Positions 1 through 8,313 of a stretch of DNA of 22,575 nucleotides are shown here, one piece after another. The stretch covers positions 1 to 22,575 of the forward strand of contig CBDCEX010000003.1 in the NCBI GenBank assembly GCA_965216025.1. Direction: 5' to 3'. The notes under the pieces were generated by a model. It saw only the letters and a program-made list of their open reading frames with translations, searched no databases and was not told where the DNA came from. Position numbers and translations under genes: made by a program. This DNA is from JADFQT01 sp965216025 (GTDB lineage Bacteria > Chloroflexota > Dehalococcoidia > Lucifugimonadales > UBA3495). The first letter of the stretch is position 1. Each line of letters opens with the position of its first letter.

Positions 1-797
1 CGTAGCCATTTAGCTCTGGGTCGGCCAAGGCCCACAACTCTCGCCGCTCCAGCCGCCCATGACGCCGCTTTACTGGAGCATCGGCCCAGACCGTCAGCTT
101 GGCCCCGCGTGCTCGCCACTCCGCTGCCAGCCAGGGAGGTACGGTTGGCCCACCAGCCCTCTCAGTTCCTAGCAGGGGAAAAAGCCACCTCCAGGTCTCG
201 GCGCAAGGTGGGCTGATTCTCTTTAACTGGCAGCAGATACTCTCCGCCGCCTGCCACAATCTGCTCACAGACTTTCCGTTGGGTCAGTAAGGCATCAGCC
301 ACTACTACCCGACCCTTCAGGGGTACCTGGCCCAATACTTCTTTGACCGCCGCCAATTCTTCCCCTTTGCCCGGCGCAGCTACCTGCGCCAGCACTGCCC
401 CAGCGCGGCTAGCGTAGGCCGACACCAGATGGACCCCGGGTATCTCTTGGCCGTGGACCCCTCGCAAGGTTTTCCCGTCCAGGGACAGGGGATCATCCGC
501 CTCTACCCCGCTATTTGCCAGCCAGTTGCCGACTTCTGCCTCAAAGGCCGCCACGTCCAGGCCCTTGAACACCCGGTGGAGGGTGGCCACGCAGGGTGTC
601 TTCTCCTGGCTGAACCCCAAAAGCTGCGCCGTAGCACCCCCTTGGTCCCGCCCCCATTGAGCTATGGCGTATAAGCTGCGGGCGCCGCACAGCATGGCAC
701 AGGTGGCCAAGGCCAGGATCGCCCCCAAAGAGTGGCGTCGCCCTTGGCTACTCCGGAAGTCAGGCACCAAATCCAGCGTTTCTCTCAAAGTCATCAT
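1..797 (-). pseudogene. ISAs1-family transposase, frameshifted and cut by the window edge
   Basis: DDE transposase of the ISAs1 family. Seen: an N-terminal region starting at ATG 797 (a second ATG at 794; GGAGGGAAGG just upstream is the ribosome site), the family motif SLDGKTLRG near residue 105, and a VKENQPTL block. The first frame stops at 162. The family C-terminal block HGRLERRELWALADPELNGY is readable at about 1-60 in the other frame, and that frame is open back to about 170, so a single +1 shift near 160-175 separates the halves. The gene runs off the left edge. The family is normally about 370 residues. Known: such enzymes move their own element only. Inference: inactive copy unless the shift is programmed or is a sequencing error. 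Confidence 0.85.
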
Positions 798-855
798 CCT
801 TCCCTCCCGCTTAAACTGGTAAATAATTTTATACTATTTTGAGAAAATGAAAAGG

Positions 856-876
856 CCCTGCAAACCCTGCAAACCC
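856..876. repeat. Short tandem repeat at presumed ISAs1 outer end
   Basis: The 9-base unit CCCTGCAAA occurs twice in a row and is followed by a further CCC. It lies about 60 bases upstream of the ISAs1-type transposase start. Read on the minus strand it begins GGGTTTGCAGGG, which would suit an IS terminus, but the opposite end of the element lies outside the window, so the terminus cannot be confirmed. Confidence 0.35.
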
Positions 877-1017
877 AGATGAATTGTCTGGCCAATCCCC
901 AGCGTTGCCCTTCGGCTCAGGCTAACCTTGACCCCTCCAGGGGTCTATGCTTAACTGTAGCCCGTTACCCGGAGCGCATTACCCAGTAGCACAAGCGTTA
1001 GCTGATGGAGGACATCG

Positions 1018-2067
1018 ATGGACTTTGGGATGTTTATGCAGTTCGAGCGCCGCGATGGTCTCAGCTAGGTGGATGCCTTCAATGAAGGTTTCAAGCTGGT
1101 GGACGCCGCGGAGGAGTGGGGCCTGGATGGAGCCTGGCTGGCCGAGTTGCACTTCAACCCGGAGCGGTCGGTTTTGTCCTCGCCGATCACCATAGCCAGC
1201 TCCATTGCCACCAGGACCAAACGCATGCGAGTCGGCATGGCAGTGTACGTCCTGCCGCTGAACAACCCCCTCCGCATCGCCGAGGAGGTGGCCACCGTCG
1301 ACCAGATTAGTGAGGGCCGTTTGGAGTTCGGCATTGGCCGCAGCGGTTTCGCCCGGGCCTACGACGCTTACGGCATTGCCTACAACGAGAGTCATCAGCG
1401 GTTCGACGAGGCTTTGGACATCATCTTGGAGTCGTGGAAGGGCGAATCCTTTTCCTACAGCGGCCGATACTACCAGGTGACCGACGCAACCGTGGCTCCC
1501 CGGCCGTACCAGCTGCCCCACCCTCCTTTTCGGATAGCGGCGACCACGGCGGAAACCTTTCCCCGGGTCGGTGAGCAGGGGTTCCCTATTTTTGTGGGGC
1601 TGCGCGGCATGGATATCCCTGAGCTTCGCGAGAACCTGGCCGAATACCGGAAGGCGTGGCGGAAGGCCGGCCATCCCGGGAACGGCGATGTGTCTCTTCG
1701 GATGCCGGTCTATGCCGGGGCTACCGAGGAACAGGCTACCGAGGAGCCATGGGAAAGCATTAGTGCCTATTTCAGCCGAATGGGAACCCTGTATCGGGAA
1801 TCAGCGGGCCAGGCGGGTATCGATGCCACCGAGCTTAGAAATGACCGAGCCCAGCGGCTGGCCGCGCTCAGCTATGATCAAATCCTGGCCACTAAAGTGG
1901 CCTTCGGCACCGGCGAAAGTCTGGTGGACCGCTTCCAACAGCTGGAGGAGGAGTTGGGGTTGGACTGTGTGGTGGCCGAGCTGAACCCCGGCGGACTGAT
2001 TCCACCGGCCCAGGTCATGTCCAGTCTCAAGATTCTGACCCACCAGGTTATGCCTTCTTTCAAGTAG
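1018..2067 (+). pseudogene. Luciferase-like flavin-dependent monooxygenase with in-frame amber codon
   Basis: Bacterial luciferase-like (LLM) TIM-barrel monooxygenase, which would use FMNH2 and O2 in the cytoplasm; the substrate cannot be predicted. Seen: an ideal GGAGG six bases before ATG 1018, then the family start MDFGMFMQFERRDGLS, then TAG at 1066-1068, then the same frame runs open to 2067 with AEEWGLDGAWLAELHF, the RFDEALDIILESW helix and a normal C-terminus. With the stop read through, the protein has 349 residues, a normal family length. A start at GTG 1069 would remove the first beta strand. It is followed on the same strand by a hydroxyacid dehydrogenase and a quinone reductase, probably one catabolic operon now split by an IS. 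Inference: nonsense mutation, with suppression or a base-call error as alternatives. Confidence 0.85.
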
Positions 2068-2104
2068 TTCTTAGGCAAGTAGTTTTTAACGCCAGGCGAT
2101 CTGC

Positions 2105-2131
2105 ATTTGGGAGAGGAGTCTGCGCCCAAAT
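2105..2131 (+). terminator. Weak hairpin after the monooxygenase gene
   Basis: ATTTGGG at 2105-2111 pairs perfectly with CCCAAAT at 2125-2131 around a 13-base loop, 37 bases after the stop codon and just before the IS. No T-tract follows, so a terminator role is uncertain. Confidence 0.25.
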
Positions 2132-2186
2132 CTGTAACTAAGGGCTTGTCACCAAATAACGTTATCATGCATCGAGGGGATGCTAT

Positions 2187-2285
2187 AAGCTTGTCGGCAT
2201 GGAAAACATTTGATGTAAGGCGGGATTTGTTTGTGAGTCCATGAATTAAGCAATATAAAGTAAGGTTGTCGGCATGGAAAATATT
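2187..2285 (+). repeat. Duplicated translation-start region of the ISAzo13 transposase
   Basis: TTGTCGGCATGGAAAACATT starts at 2191 and TTGTCGGCATGGAAAATATT starts at 2266, 75 bases apart, both preceded by TAAG. The second copy carries the real transposase start (ATG 2274, MENIDAV). The first copy encodes M-E-N-I and then hits TGA, because of one extra T. The intervening sequence is not repeated. It may be a short leader ORF that lowers transposase translation, or simply a duplication relic. Confidence 0.6.
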
Positions 2286-3485
2286 GATGCTGTCCGACAA
2301 CGTTTTACCCTGCTTGAGGGCGTCTTGGACCAGCGGACCCGGCGGCTGGTCGCCGCAGCCGAAGCGCTGACGCTGGGCTGGGGTGGCGTTACCTGGGTCG
2401 CTCGAGCGACCGGCTTCTCGCGGCGGACCATCCAGCAGGGCATGCAAGAACTGCAGCAGCCCGAGCGGGTCAGCGCGGGCAGAGTCCGCAAGCCGGGCGG
2501 TGGGCGCAAGACCACTGTGAGCCAGGACCCAACGCTGCTGAGCGACCTGGAGCGCTTGGTTGAGCCGGTGACCCGTGGCGACCCGGAATCGCCCCTGCGC
2601 TGGACCTGCAAGAGCCTGCGGAACTTGGCGGCTGAACTCCAGCAGTTGGGGCACCGGGTCAGTCGCCGGTTGGTGGGGGATCTTTTGCACAGGTTGGAGT
2701 ACAGCTTGCAGGCCAACAGCAAGACCTTGGAGGGTGGCGATCATCCTGACCGTGATGCCCAGTTCACCTACCTGAACCAGCAAGCGCAGACGTATCTGGA
2801 TGCGGGTGAGCCGGTGATCTCGGTGGATGCCAAGAAGAAGGAACTGGTCGGGAATTTCAAGAACGGAGGGCGTGAGTTGCGGCCCCAAGGGGACCCGGAG
2901 CGGGTGCGGGTGTACGATTTCGTGATACCAGCCTTGGGGCGCGCCACACCGTACGGGATCTATGATGTAGCGGAGAACACGGGCTGGGTGAATGTCGGGG
3001 TGGACCACGATACAGCGGCGTTTGCAGTGGAGAGTATCCGGCGCTGGTGGTGGGGGATGGGGCAGGCACGGTATCCGAAGGCAACCCGGCTGCTGGTGAA
3101 CGCCGATGGTGGGGGTAGTAACGGGAGTCGTGTGCGGCTGTGGAAGCGGGAACTGCAGCGGTTTGCGGACGAGACGGGGTTGACGATCACGGTGGGCCAT
3201 TTGCCGCCGGGGACGAGCAAGTGGAACAAGATCGAACACCGGTTGTTTTCGTTCATCACGCAGAACTGGCGGGGCCAGCCGTTGGTGAGTCATGAGGTCA
3301 TTGTGAGCTTGATTGGCGGAACCCGGAATACCAAGGGGTTGCGGGTAGAGTGTCACCTGGACACGAACAAGTACCCGGCGGGTATCAAAGTGTCTGATAG
3401 CGAACTGGCCCAGGTGAACCTGCGGTGCCATGAGTTTCACGGGGAGTGGAACTATACCATCCTGCCCAGCAACCGCTCAAGTTGA
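2274..3485 (+). CDS. ISAzo13-family transposase, full length
   Basis: 403-residue DDE transposase of the ISAzo13 / Rhodopirellula type. An N-terminal helix-turn-helix region (roughly residues 30-70, with WVARATGFSRRTI) is followed by the catalytic domain. The likely acidic triad is D185 in VISVDAKKKE, D278 in LLVNADGGGSNGS and E321 in PPGTSKWNKIEHRLF, all typical family motifs. The reading frame is uninterrupted, in contrast to the other transposases in the window. The start ATG 2274 lies in the second copy of a duplicated start region. It is flanked by matching inverted repeats. A large ORF on the opposite strand (1878-3440) is its shadow. Confidence 0.93.
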   Translation: MENIDAVRQRFTLLEGVLDQRTRRLVAAAEALTLGWGGVTWVARATGFSRRTIQQGMQELQQPERVSAGRVRKPGGGRKTTVSQDPTLLSDLERLVEPVTRGDPESPLRWTCKSLRNLAAELQQLGHRVSRRLVGDLLHRLEYSLQANSKTLEGGDHPDRDAQFTYLNQQAQTYLDAGEPVISVDAKKKELVGNFKNGGRELRPQGDPERVRVYDFVIPALGRATPYGIYDVAENTGWVNVGVDHDTAAFAVESIRRWWWGMGQARYPKATRLLVNADGGGSNGSRVRLWKRELQRFADETGLTITVGHLPPGTSKWNKIEHRLFSFITQNWRGQPLVSHEVIVSLIGGTRNTKGLRVECHLDTNKYPAGIKVSDSELAQVNLRCHEFHGEWNYTILPSNRSS

Positions 3486-3539
3486 GATGGTTATTCGGTG
3501 ACGAGCCCTAAGTGGAATCTAGTAGGGGGGAAATTCCCG

Positions 3540-4526
3540 GTGAATATAGCCATTCTCGACGATTACCAAGGCGTGTCTCCCCAATTAGCCGACTGGTCCC
3601 AGTTGCCCCCGGTCATGGAAGTCCAAATGTTCTTGGACCACCTAAGCGATGAAGACGCGCTGGTAGAACGCCTGAAGGACTTCCAGATAATCATGGGGAT
3701 GAGGGAGCGCACCGCCTTTCCCCGTTCCTTGCTGGAGCGCCTTCCCCAACTGCGCCTGCTAATAACCACCGGCGGAGGCAACGCATCTTTCGATACCCAG
3801 GCCGCCACCGAACTGGGCATCGTTTGCTGCGGCACCGGCGGCTCCGGGGAGGGTCCGACCGAGCTAACCTGGGGGCTGATTATCGGGCTGCTCCGGCAGA
3901 TCCCCCAGGAGGTTCAGGCAACCAAAAACGGTATCTGGGGAACCTCGGTCGGATTCGGTCTAAAGGGAAAAACCCTGGGCCTGCTGGGCTTGGGGCACAT
4001 CGGTTCCCTGGTGGCGCGAGTGGCCAACGCATTCGACATGAACGTTATCGCCTGGAGCCAGAACCTCACCGCTCAGCGAGCCGCCGAATGCCAGGCTGCC
4101 CTGGTTGACAAGGATACCCTGTTTCAACAGTCGGATATCGTCTCGATCCACCTGCGGCTCAGCGACCGCACTCGGAGATTGGTGGCGGCTCGGGAGCTGG
4201 AACTGATGAAGCCAACCGCCTACCTGGTGAATATTTCCAGGGGCCCCATCGTCGTCGAGATTGATTTAATCGACGCCCTCCGCCGGGGCTCGATAGCCGG
4301 TGCGGCTCTGGATACCTTCGACGTGGAGCCCTTGTCTTCAGAACACCCTTTGCTGCTACTGCCCAACGTCCTGGCCACGCCCCACATCGGTTACGTCACC
4401 CAGGAAGCCTATCAGGCATTCTACCAGGGGGTGATCGAGGACATCCGAGGCTATGTGGCAGGGGAACCAATACGGGTGATCAATCCCGATGTGCTGGAAT
4501 CTCCTCAACTTAGAACACCAAATTAA
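3540..4526 (+). CDS. D-2-hydroxyacid dehydrogenase family protein
   Basis: NAD(P)-dependent D-isomer-specific 2-hydroxyacid dehydrogenase (phosphoglycerate/glyoxylate reductase superfamily), cytoplasmic; 328 residues from GTG 3540, normal for the family. Seen: N-terminal substrate-domain half from residue 1 to about 100, the nucleotide-binding motif GLLGLGHIG around residues 147-155, and catalytic residues R234 in NISRGP, E263 in DTFDVEPL and H282 in TPHIGY. A start at 3498 is possible but would overlap the IS inverted repeat; GTG 3540 has AGGGGGG upstream and gives the usual NIAILDDYQG beginning. It sits between a flavin monooxygenase and a quinone reductase. The ISAzo13 insertion has probably separated it from its original promoter. 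The exact substrate is not predictable. Confidence 0.9.
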   Translation: MNIAILDDYQGVSPQLADWSQLPPVMEVQMFLDHLSDEDALVERLKDFQIIMGMRERTAFPRSLLERLPQLRLLITTGGGNASFDTQAATELGIVCCGTGGSGEGPTELTWGLIIGLLRQIPQEVQATKNGIWGTSVGFGLKGKTLGLLGLGHIGSLVARVANAFDMNVIAWSQNLTAQRAAECQAALVDKDTLFQQSDIVSIHLRLSDRTRRLVAARELELMKPTAYLVNISRGPIVVEIDLIDALRRGSIAGAALDTFDVEPLSSEHPLLLLPNVLATPHIGYVTQEAYQAFYQGVIEDIRGYVAGEPIRVINPDVLESPQLRTPN

Positions 4527-4586
4527 ACCGCCCGGCTGAGCCCAGGCGATCCCAACGGCTCAACACGGGGGAGAGCAAGAAACAGG

Positions 4587-5552
4587 ATGAAAGCAGTAAG
4601 AATTCACGAGTTTGGCGATCTGGATGTCTTGAAGTGGGAAGATGTGGACCGGCCCACGCCTCGCCCCAATCAGGTTTTGATGAAGGTAGACGCTGCGGGA
4701 GTCAACTACGCCGACCTGATGCGGCGGCGGGGCGGATACCCCGGCCCGGACCTGCCCTCCACCCTGGGGCTGGAAGCGGCCGGAACCATCGAAGAGCTGG
4801 GCGACGCGGTGTCGGGCCTGACCGTGGGACAGCGGGTGATGGGTATGGGACCCCAGGGCAATGCCGAGTATGTGGCCGTCAATGCCAACTTCGTCTTTCC
4901 CTATCCGGAAACGATGGACCCGGTCCAGGCCGGCGGTATGCCCATTGTGTTCCTCACCGCCTACCACCTGCTGAAGACCCGGGGCCAAATGAAGTCCGGC
5001 GACACCGTGCTGATTCAGGCCGGAGCCTCCGGCGTGGGAACAGTCGCGACCCAATTGGCCAAGACCTGGGGGGCGCGGGTCATCACCACCGCCTCCACGG
5101 AGGATAAGCTGGACCTGAGCCGGTCCCTGGGGGCCGACGACACCATCAACTACACCACCCAGGATTTCGAGGACGAGGTCGATAAATTGACCGACGGCAA
5201 GGGCGTAGAGCTGGTTCTGGAATGCGTCGGGGGCCCGGTGCTGGAAAAGAGCGTTCGCTGCCTCGCCTCCTACGGAAAACTGGTCAGCTACGGCAATGCC
5301 TCCGGTACGCCGGCCAGCCTGGCATCTGGAGACATCACCTCCAACAACCGAACGGTCATCGGGTTTAGCATGGGTCGCTCTCCGGTGGGCACACTGGACC
5401 ACCGGGGGGCCATGGCGGAGCTGTTTCCCATGCTAGCGGAGGGAACAGTACGGCTGATCGTCGACCAGGTATTGCCCATGTCCGAGGTGGCCAAAGCCCA
5501 CGAGCATTTGGCGAATCGGGGCACGCGAGGCAAGGTAATCCTCACACCATAA
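4587..5552 (+). CDS. Zeta-crystallin-like NADPH:quinone oxidoreductase (MDR family)
   Basis: 321-residue medium-chain dehydrogenase/reductase without the catalytic zinc ligands. It would reduce quinones or other activated alkenes with NADPH. Seen: N-terminal GroES-like fold (MKAVRIHEFGDLDVLKWEDV, AGVNYADLMRRRGGYP), the hinge GMPIVFLTAYHLL, the Rossmann motif VLIQAGASGVGTVATQLAK at residues 141-159, and the C-terminal ANRGTRGKVIL typical of QOR proteins. ATG 4587 has a GGGGGAGAG run about 12 bases before it. It follows the hydroxyacid dehydrogenase by 60 bases on the same strand, so co-transcription is likely. The frame is intact. Confidence 0.92.
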   Translation: MKAVRIHEFGDLDVLKWEDVDRPTPRPNQVLMKVDAAGVNYADLMRRRGGYPGPDLPSTLGLEAAGTIEELGDAVSGLTVGQRVMGMGPQGNAEYVAVNANFVFPYPETMDPVQAGGMPIVFLTAYHLLKTRGQMKSGDTVLIQAGASGVGTVATQLAKTWGARVITTASTEDKLDLSRSLGADDTINYTTQDFEDEVDKLTDGKGVELVLECVGGPVLEKSVRCLASYGKLVSYGNASGTPASLASGDITSNNRTVIGFSMGRSPVGTLDHRGAMAELFPMLAEGTVRLIVDQVLPMSEVAKAHEHLANRGTRGKVILTP

Positions 5553-5572
5553 ATGTTAACCTGGTAGCTGCT

Positions 5573-5592
5573 CCAGCGTTAGCAGACGCTGG
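5573..5592 (+). terminator. Hairpin after the quinone oxidoreductase gene
   Basis: CCAGCGT pairs perfectly with ACGCTGG around a six-base loop, 20 bases after the stop codon. There is no T-run after it, so it may be a weak or factor-dependent terminator, or an RNA-stabilising stem. Confidence 0.3.
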
Positions 5593-5616
5593 GAAAGTAT
5601 TACCGAGGTGTGAAGG

Positions 5617-6263
5617 ATGTTGTTCCGCGTCAAGGGCCACCAACTTAGGCTACACCCCAAACAACTGGTTATCCCCCTGAGCTTGGCTGGAGCCGGGCTC
5701 CTTTTGGCGAAGGCCGGCTTCGGCATCCTATCCGTGATACTTCTGCTCGGGCTCTTGTGCCTCTTGCTGCGGTTCGCCACCAAGCCGCTGGCTCGGTTTA
5801 TCGCCCGCCTCGCTTGCAGCATCCGCTGGAAATTCGAGATCGCCATCGCTGTCATTGCCACGGTGTCCCTGTTCACCGGCCTCATCAGCGTGGGAGCGAT
5901 GAGAGCTCCATGCACAACGAACTCCCCCAAATCCAGGAATTGGGTGCCTCCCGGCCCGCTGAGGTGTTATCCGCCGTAAATGAGTTGGAGGATACCCAGC
6001 ATGGCCTCCTCTTCACCTTGACCCCTATCCTGAGTATGCTGGGGGTGATTTTGGGCGCGACTCTTGGCGCGGCAATAGCTTGGTCGATTATTGAACCCGT
6101 GGGCCGAATGGGACAGGCCATGAGCCGCATGGCCTCGCGGGATTTCTCCCAGCCGCTCTGGGTGGCAAACCGGGACGAACTGGGAGACTTGGCCAGCCAG
6201 ATTAACCAGACGGCGGAAGACCTGGCCAACCATTACCAGACGATCTCGTCATCCAGGCAGTAG
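5617..6263 (+). pseudogene. HAMP-domain membrane protein, frameshifted; sensor remnant
   Basis: Remnant of a membrane sensor. Frame one from ATG 5617 has hydrophobic segments (LVIPLSLAGAGLLL, ILSVILLLGLLCLLL, FEIAIAVIATVSLFTGLI) and loses sense after ISVGAM near 5901. The protein continues in the other frame from MHNELPQIQEL at 5910, with DTQHGLLF, a further membrane segment (MLGVILGATLGAAIAWSII) and a HAMP linker (EPVGRMGQAMSRMASRDFSQPL, then ENRDELGDLASQINQTAE-like). It stops at TAG 6261, straight after HAMP. No histidine-kinase dimerisation or ATPase domain follows, although this membrane-HAMP arrangement normally precedes a kinase or other signalling domain. So it is both frameshifted and apparently truncated. 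A one-base loss between about 5898 and 5910 would explain the shift. Confidence 0.75.
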
Positions 6264-6301
6264 CCGTAATCTAGAAATTCACTTTGGAGTAATTGCAGGC
6301 C

Positions 6302-6986
6302 ATGCCTGAATCATTAACCGCCCGCTCCGGCGATGTTCTGCTGATGGTGGGTACCCGCAAAGGCTCCTTCCTTCTGTCCAGCGATCCCTCGCGTCAATCC
6401 TGGCAGGTACAGGGCCCCCACAGCGGCGGCGGCGATGTTTTCCACCTGACCTACGACCCCCGGGATGGGGGTAGAATTCTTTCCGCAACCAACTACATGA
6501 TGTGGGGACCTCAGATAGAGTTTTCCGATGACCTGGGGCAAACCTGGAAACAGGCAGAAGGGCCGCCCCGCTTTTCCGGAGCAGCCGGAGATGATGGAGA
6601 AGCTGGACCCACTGTGAGCCGCTTGTGGCACATCAAGCCGGGCCTGGAATCGGAGGCGGGTGTGGTTTTCGCCGGCGCCGAACCAGCATCTCTTTTCAAG
6701 TCGGATGATGGGGGAAACAACTGGCAGGAGCTGGCGGGAATCTCCCAACACCCGACCCGAGCCCAGTGGCAGCCAGGACTGGGAGGACTGTGCCTCCACA
6801 GCATGGTTCTCGACCCGCAAGACGCGGACCGGATGTGGGTTGGGATGTCGGCAGTTGGCGTATTTGGCACGGAAGACGGCGGTAAAAGCTGGTACCCTCG
6901 CAACAGCGGCGTGCGGGCCGACTTCGCGCCGGACCCCCTGCCTGAGTTCGGTCAATGCCCCCACAAAGTGCTGGCCCACCCTTTAA
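6302..6986 (+). pseudogene. BNR/Asp-box (sialidase-like beta-propeller) protein, 5' part cut by an IS
   Basis: N-terminal part of a repeat protein with a sialidase/VPS10-like propeller fold. Seen: MVGTRKGSFLLSSD at the start and Asp-box repeats of the form S-x-D-x-G-x-x-W: SDDLGQTW, SDDGGNNW and TEDGGKSW. ATG 6302 is preferred to an upstream TTG in frame. The coding sequence is broken after KVLAHPL by an IS5-type element. If the IS and one TAA duplication are removed, the frame continues exactly into the fragment at 7853. No signal peptide is visible, so a cytoplasmic location is likely. Such proteins are often annotated as exo-alpha-sialidase, but catalytic residues are not evident and glycosidase activity should not be assumed. 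Confidence 0.88.
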
Positions 6987-7787
6987 GAGCCTGTTTGCAA
7001 TCTCTTCAGGATTAGCGCCGCGAAGGCAAGCACCACCATTTGCAGGCTGGTATTTAGCTTTCTTTCGCAGTTCTTCCAGAGTCGGCGGCACTTTTCCAGC
7101 CAGGCAAAAGACCGCTCCACCACCCATCGCTTCGGCAGCACTACGAAGGTGTGCATCTCATTGCGTTTCACCACCTCCACCGACGCTCCCAGCAGGCTCT
7201 GCACCCCAGCGGCAAAGGGATCCCCAGTGTAACCCCCGTCCACCAGCACGTTCTGCACCAAGCTGAGGCCGTCCCGCCGCTGGTCAAACATCGCCAAAGC
7301 CCCAGCCCGGTCGGTGACGTTCGCGGTAGTCACGTGGATCGCATGGGGCAATCCCTGAGTATCCACCGCGATGTGGCGCTTGATTCCAGACACCTTCTTG
7401 CCCGCGTCATAGCCCTTCTGCTCGGCGCTGTCCGTGTTCTTGACGCTCTGGGAGTCCACGATGCAGAAGCTGGTCTGCTCTTTCCGACCATTGCTTCTCC
7501 GGGCCGCGCCAACCAATTTTTTTTAAGACCTGCTCCAGAATAGACTCTTGCTCTGGGTCAGGCCGCTGGCTCCATTGCTGGAAATACTTGTAGCAGGTGC
7601 CCCAATTGGGGAAGTCCGCAGGGAGCATCCGCCACTGGCACCCGCTTTTCAAAAGATAGAGCACCCCGCAGAAAACATCGTACAAGTCCACGGTGCGGGG
7701 CTTGGTACGGCGGCGGGCCGACTCCAAATCCGGCAGAATCCGGGCAAATTGCTCCCGGCTGATGTCGCTGGGATAGGAATGAGACAT
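6983..7787 (-). CDS. IS5-family transposase in two frames across an A8 run
   Basis: The first frame starts at ATG 7787 (MSHSYPSDISREQFARILP) with the IS5 N-terminal domain (DVFCGVLYLLKSGCQWRMLP). It passes an A8 run at 7524-7517 and then drifts out of homology. The second frame, shifted +1, begins around the A8 run and holds the DDE domain: FCIVDSQSVKNTD, QNVLVDGGYTGD and KRWVVERSFAWLEK give the D, D and E. It stops at 6983, just inside the flank. Two-frame transposases joined at a poly-A site are common in IS427-like elements, so this may be a working programmed frameshift rather than a mutation. No other gene is carried. Confidence 0.85.
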
Positions 7788-7849
7788 GATTACCCCTCCC
7801 TCCGGTAATAGCCTCAACTTATCATATTTCAGAGATCGTAAACAGGTTC
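6987..7849 (-). mobile_element. IS5-family insertion sequence (IS427-like), complete with target duplication
   Basis: 863-base element. Inverted repeats: GAGCCTGTTTGCAATCTCT at 6987-7005, and the complement of GAACCTGTTTACGATCTCT at 7831-7849, with three mismatches. A three-base direct duplication TAA flanks it (6984-6986 and 7850-7852), fitting the TNA target sites known for IS427-like members. The transposase lies on the minus strand. It interrupts the BNR gene between codons for L and R, and the host frame is exactly restorable, so the insertion is recent or at least has suffered no flanking deletion. Confidence 0.92.
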
Positions 7850-7852
7850 TAA

Positions 7853-8313
7853 GACTCGACACGTTATACCAGCAGAACCACTGCGGTGTCTACCGCAGTG
7901 ACAACGGCGGCCAGGATTGGCGGGACATTACCGAGGGTTTGCCTTCCCGATTTGGTTTCGTGCTGGGTATACATTCCCAGGACCCAGACACGATCTATGT
8001 GCTGCCGGAGGACCAGGTACTGGGAACCGACGTGGGGGGGTTACGGTACGTCACTGAAGCCAAATTTCGGGTTTATCGCAGCCGCGACGGCGGGGAGAGT
8101 TGGGAGGCGTTAACCAACGGCCTGCCCCAGAAAGGCGCTTACCTGCACGCGCTGAGGGAGGGTATGGCGACGGACCATTTGGACCCTTGTGGAATTTACC
8201 TGGGAACCACCACCGGCCAGCTGTTTTATAGCCTGAATGACGGCGACAGCTGGGAGCTGCTGCTGGAACACTTGCCGCCGATTAACTCGGTGGATTGTGC
8301 CGCCATCGTTTAG
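7853..8313 (+). pseudogene. BNR/Asp-box protein, 3' part separated by the IS
   Basis: Continuation of the gene that starts at 6302. Joined after IS removal, the junction reads AHPL-RLDTLYQQNHCGVYRS without loss. This part carries three further Asp-boxes (SDNGGQDW, SRDGGESW, SLNDGDSW) and ends at TAG 8311. The reconstructed protein has 381 residues, so a whole propeller was present before the insertion. On its own this fragment has no sensible start: in-frame codons upstream lie inside the IS. Confidence 0.88.

Larger units (their letters stand above)
2141..3509 (+). mobile_element. ISAzo13-family insertion sequence, complete
   Basis: The ends are defined by imperfect terminal inverted repeats: AGGGCTTGTCACCAAATAAC at 2141-2160, and the complement of AGGGCTCGTCACCGAATAAC at 3490-3509, with two mismatches in 20. 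One full-length transposase gene lies between them. The element separates the monooxygenase gene from the hydroxyacid dehydrogenase gene, and its right end lies only 30 bases before the likely dehydrogenase start. A target duplication is not clear: the left flank ends ...ACTA and the right flank begins AAGTG. The intact frame and good inverted repeats suggest a fairly recent, possibly active copy. Confidence 0.85.

Noticed and set aside
930..945. GACCCC-TCCA-GGGGTC hairpin
   Set aside because: Short stem without T-tract and not placed after a gene on either strand in a way that suggests termination.
1066..1068. TAG as a pyrrolysine codon
   Set aside because: Luciferase-like monooxygenases have no known pyrrolysine site, and nothing in the window suggests the pyl machinery; a nonsense change is simpler.
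1878..3440. 520-codon open frame on the minus strand
   Set aside because: It lies opposite the ISAzo13 transposase, whose motifs and inverted repeats are clear; its own translation is Arg/Pro/His-rich and resembles no family.
4560..5402. 280-codon minus-strand open frame
   Set aside because: Shadow of the quinone oxidoreductase gene; Gly/His-rich composition with no motif.
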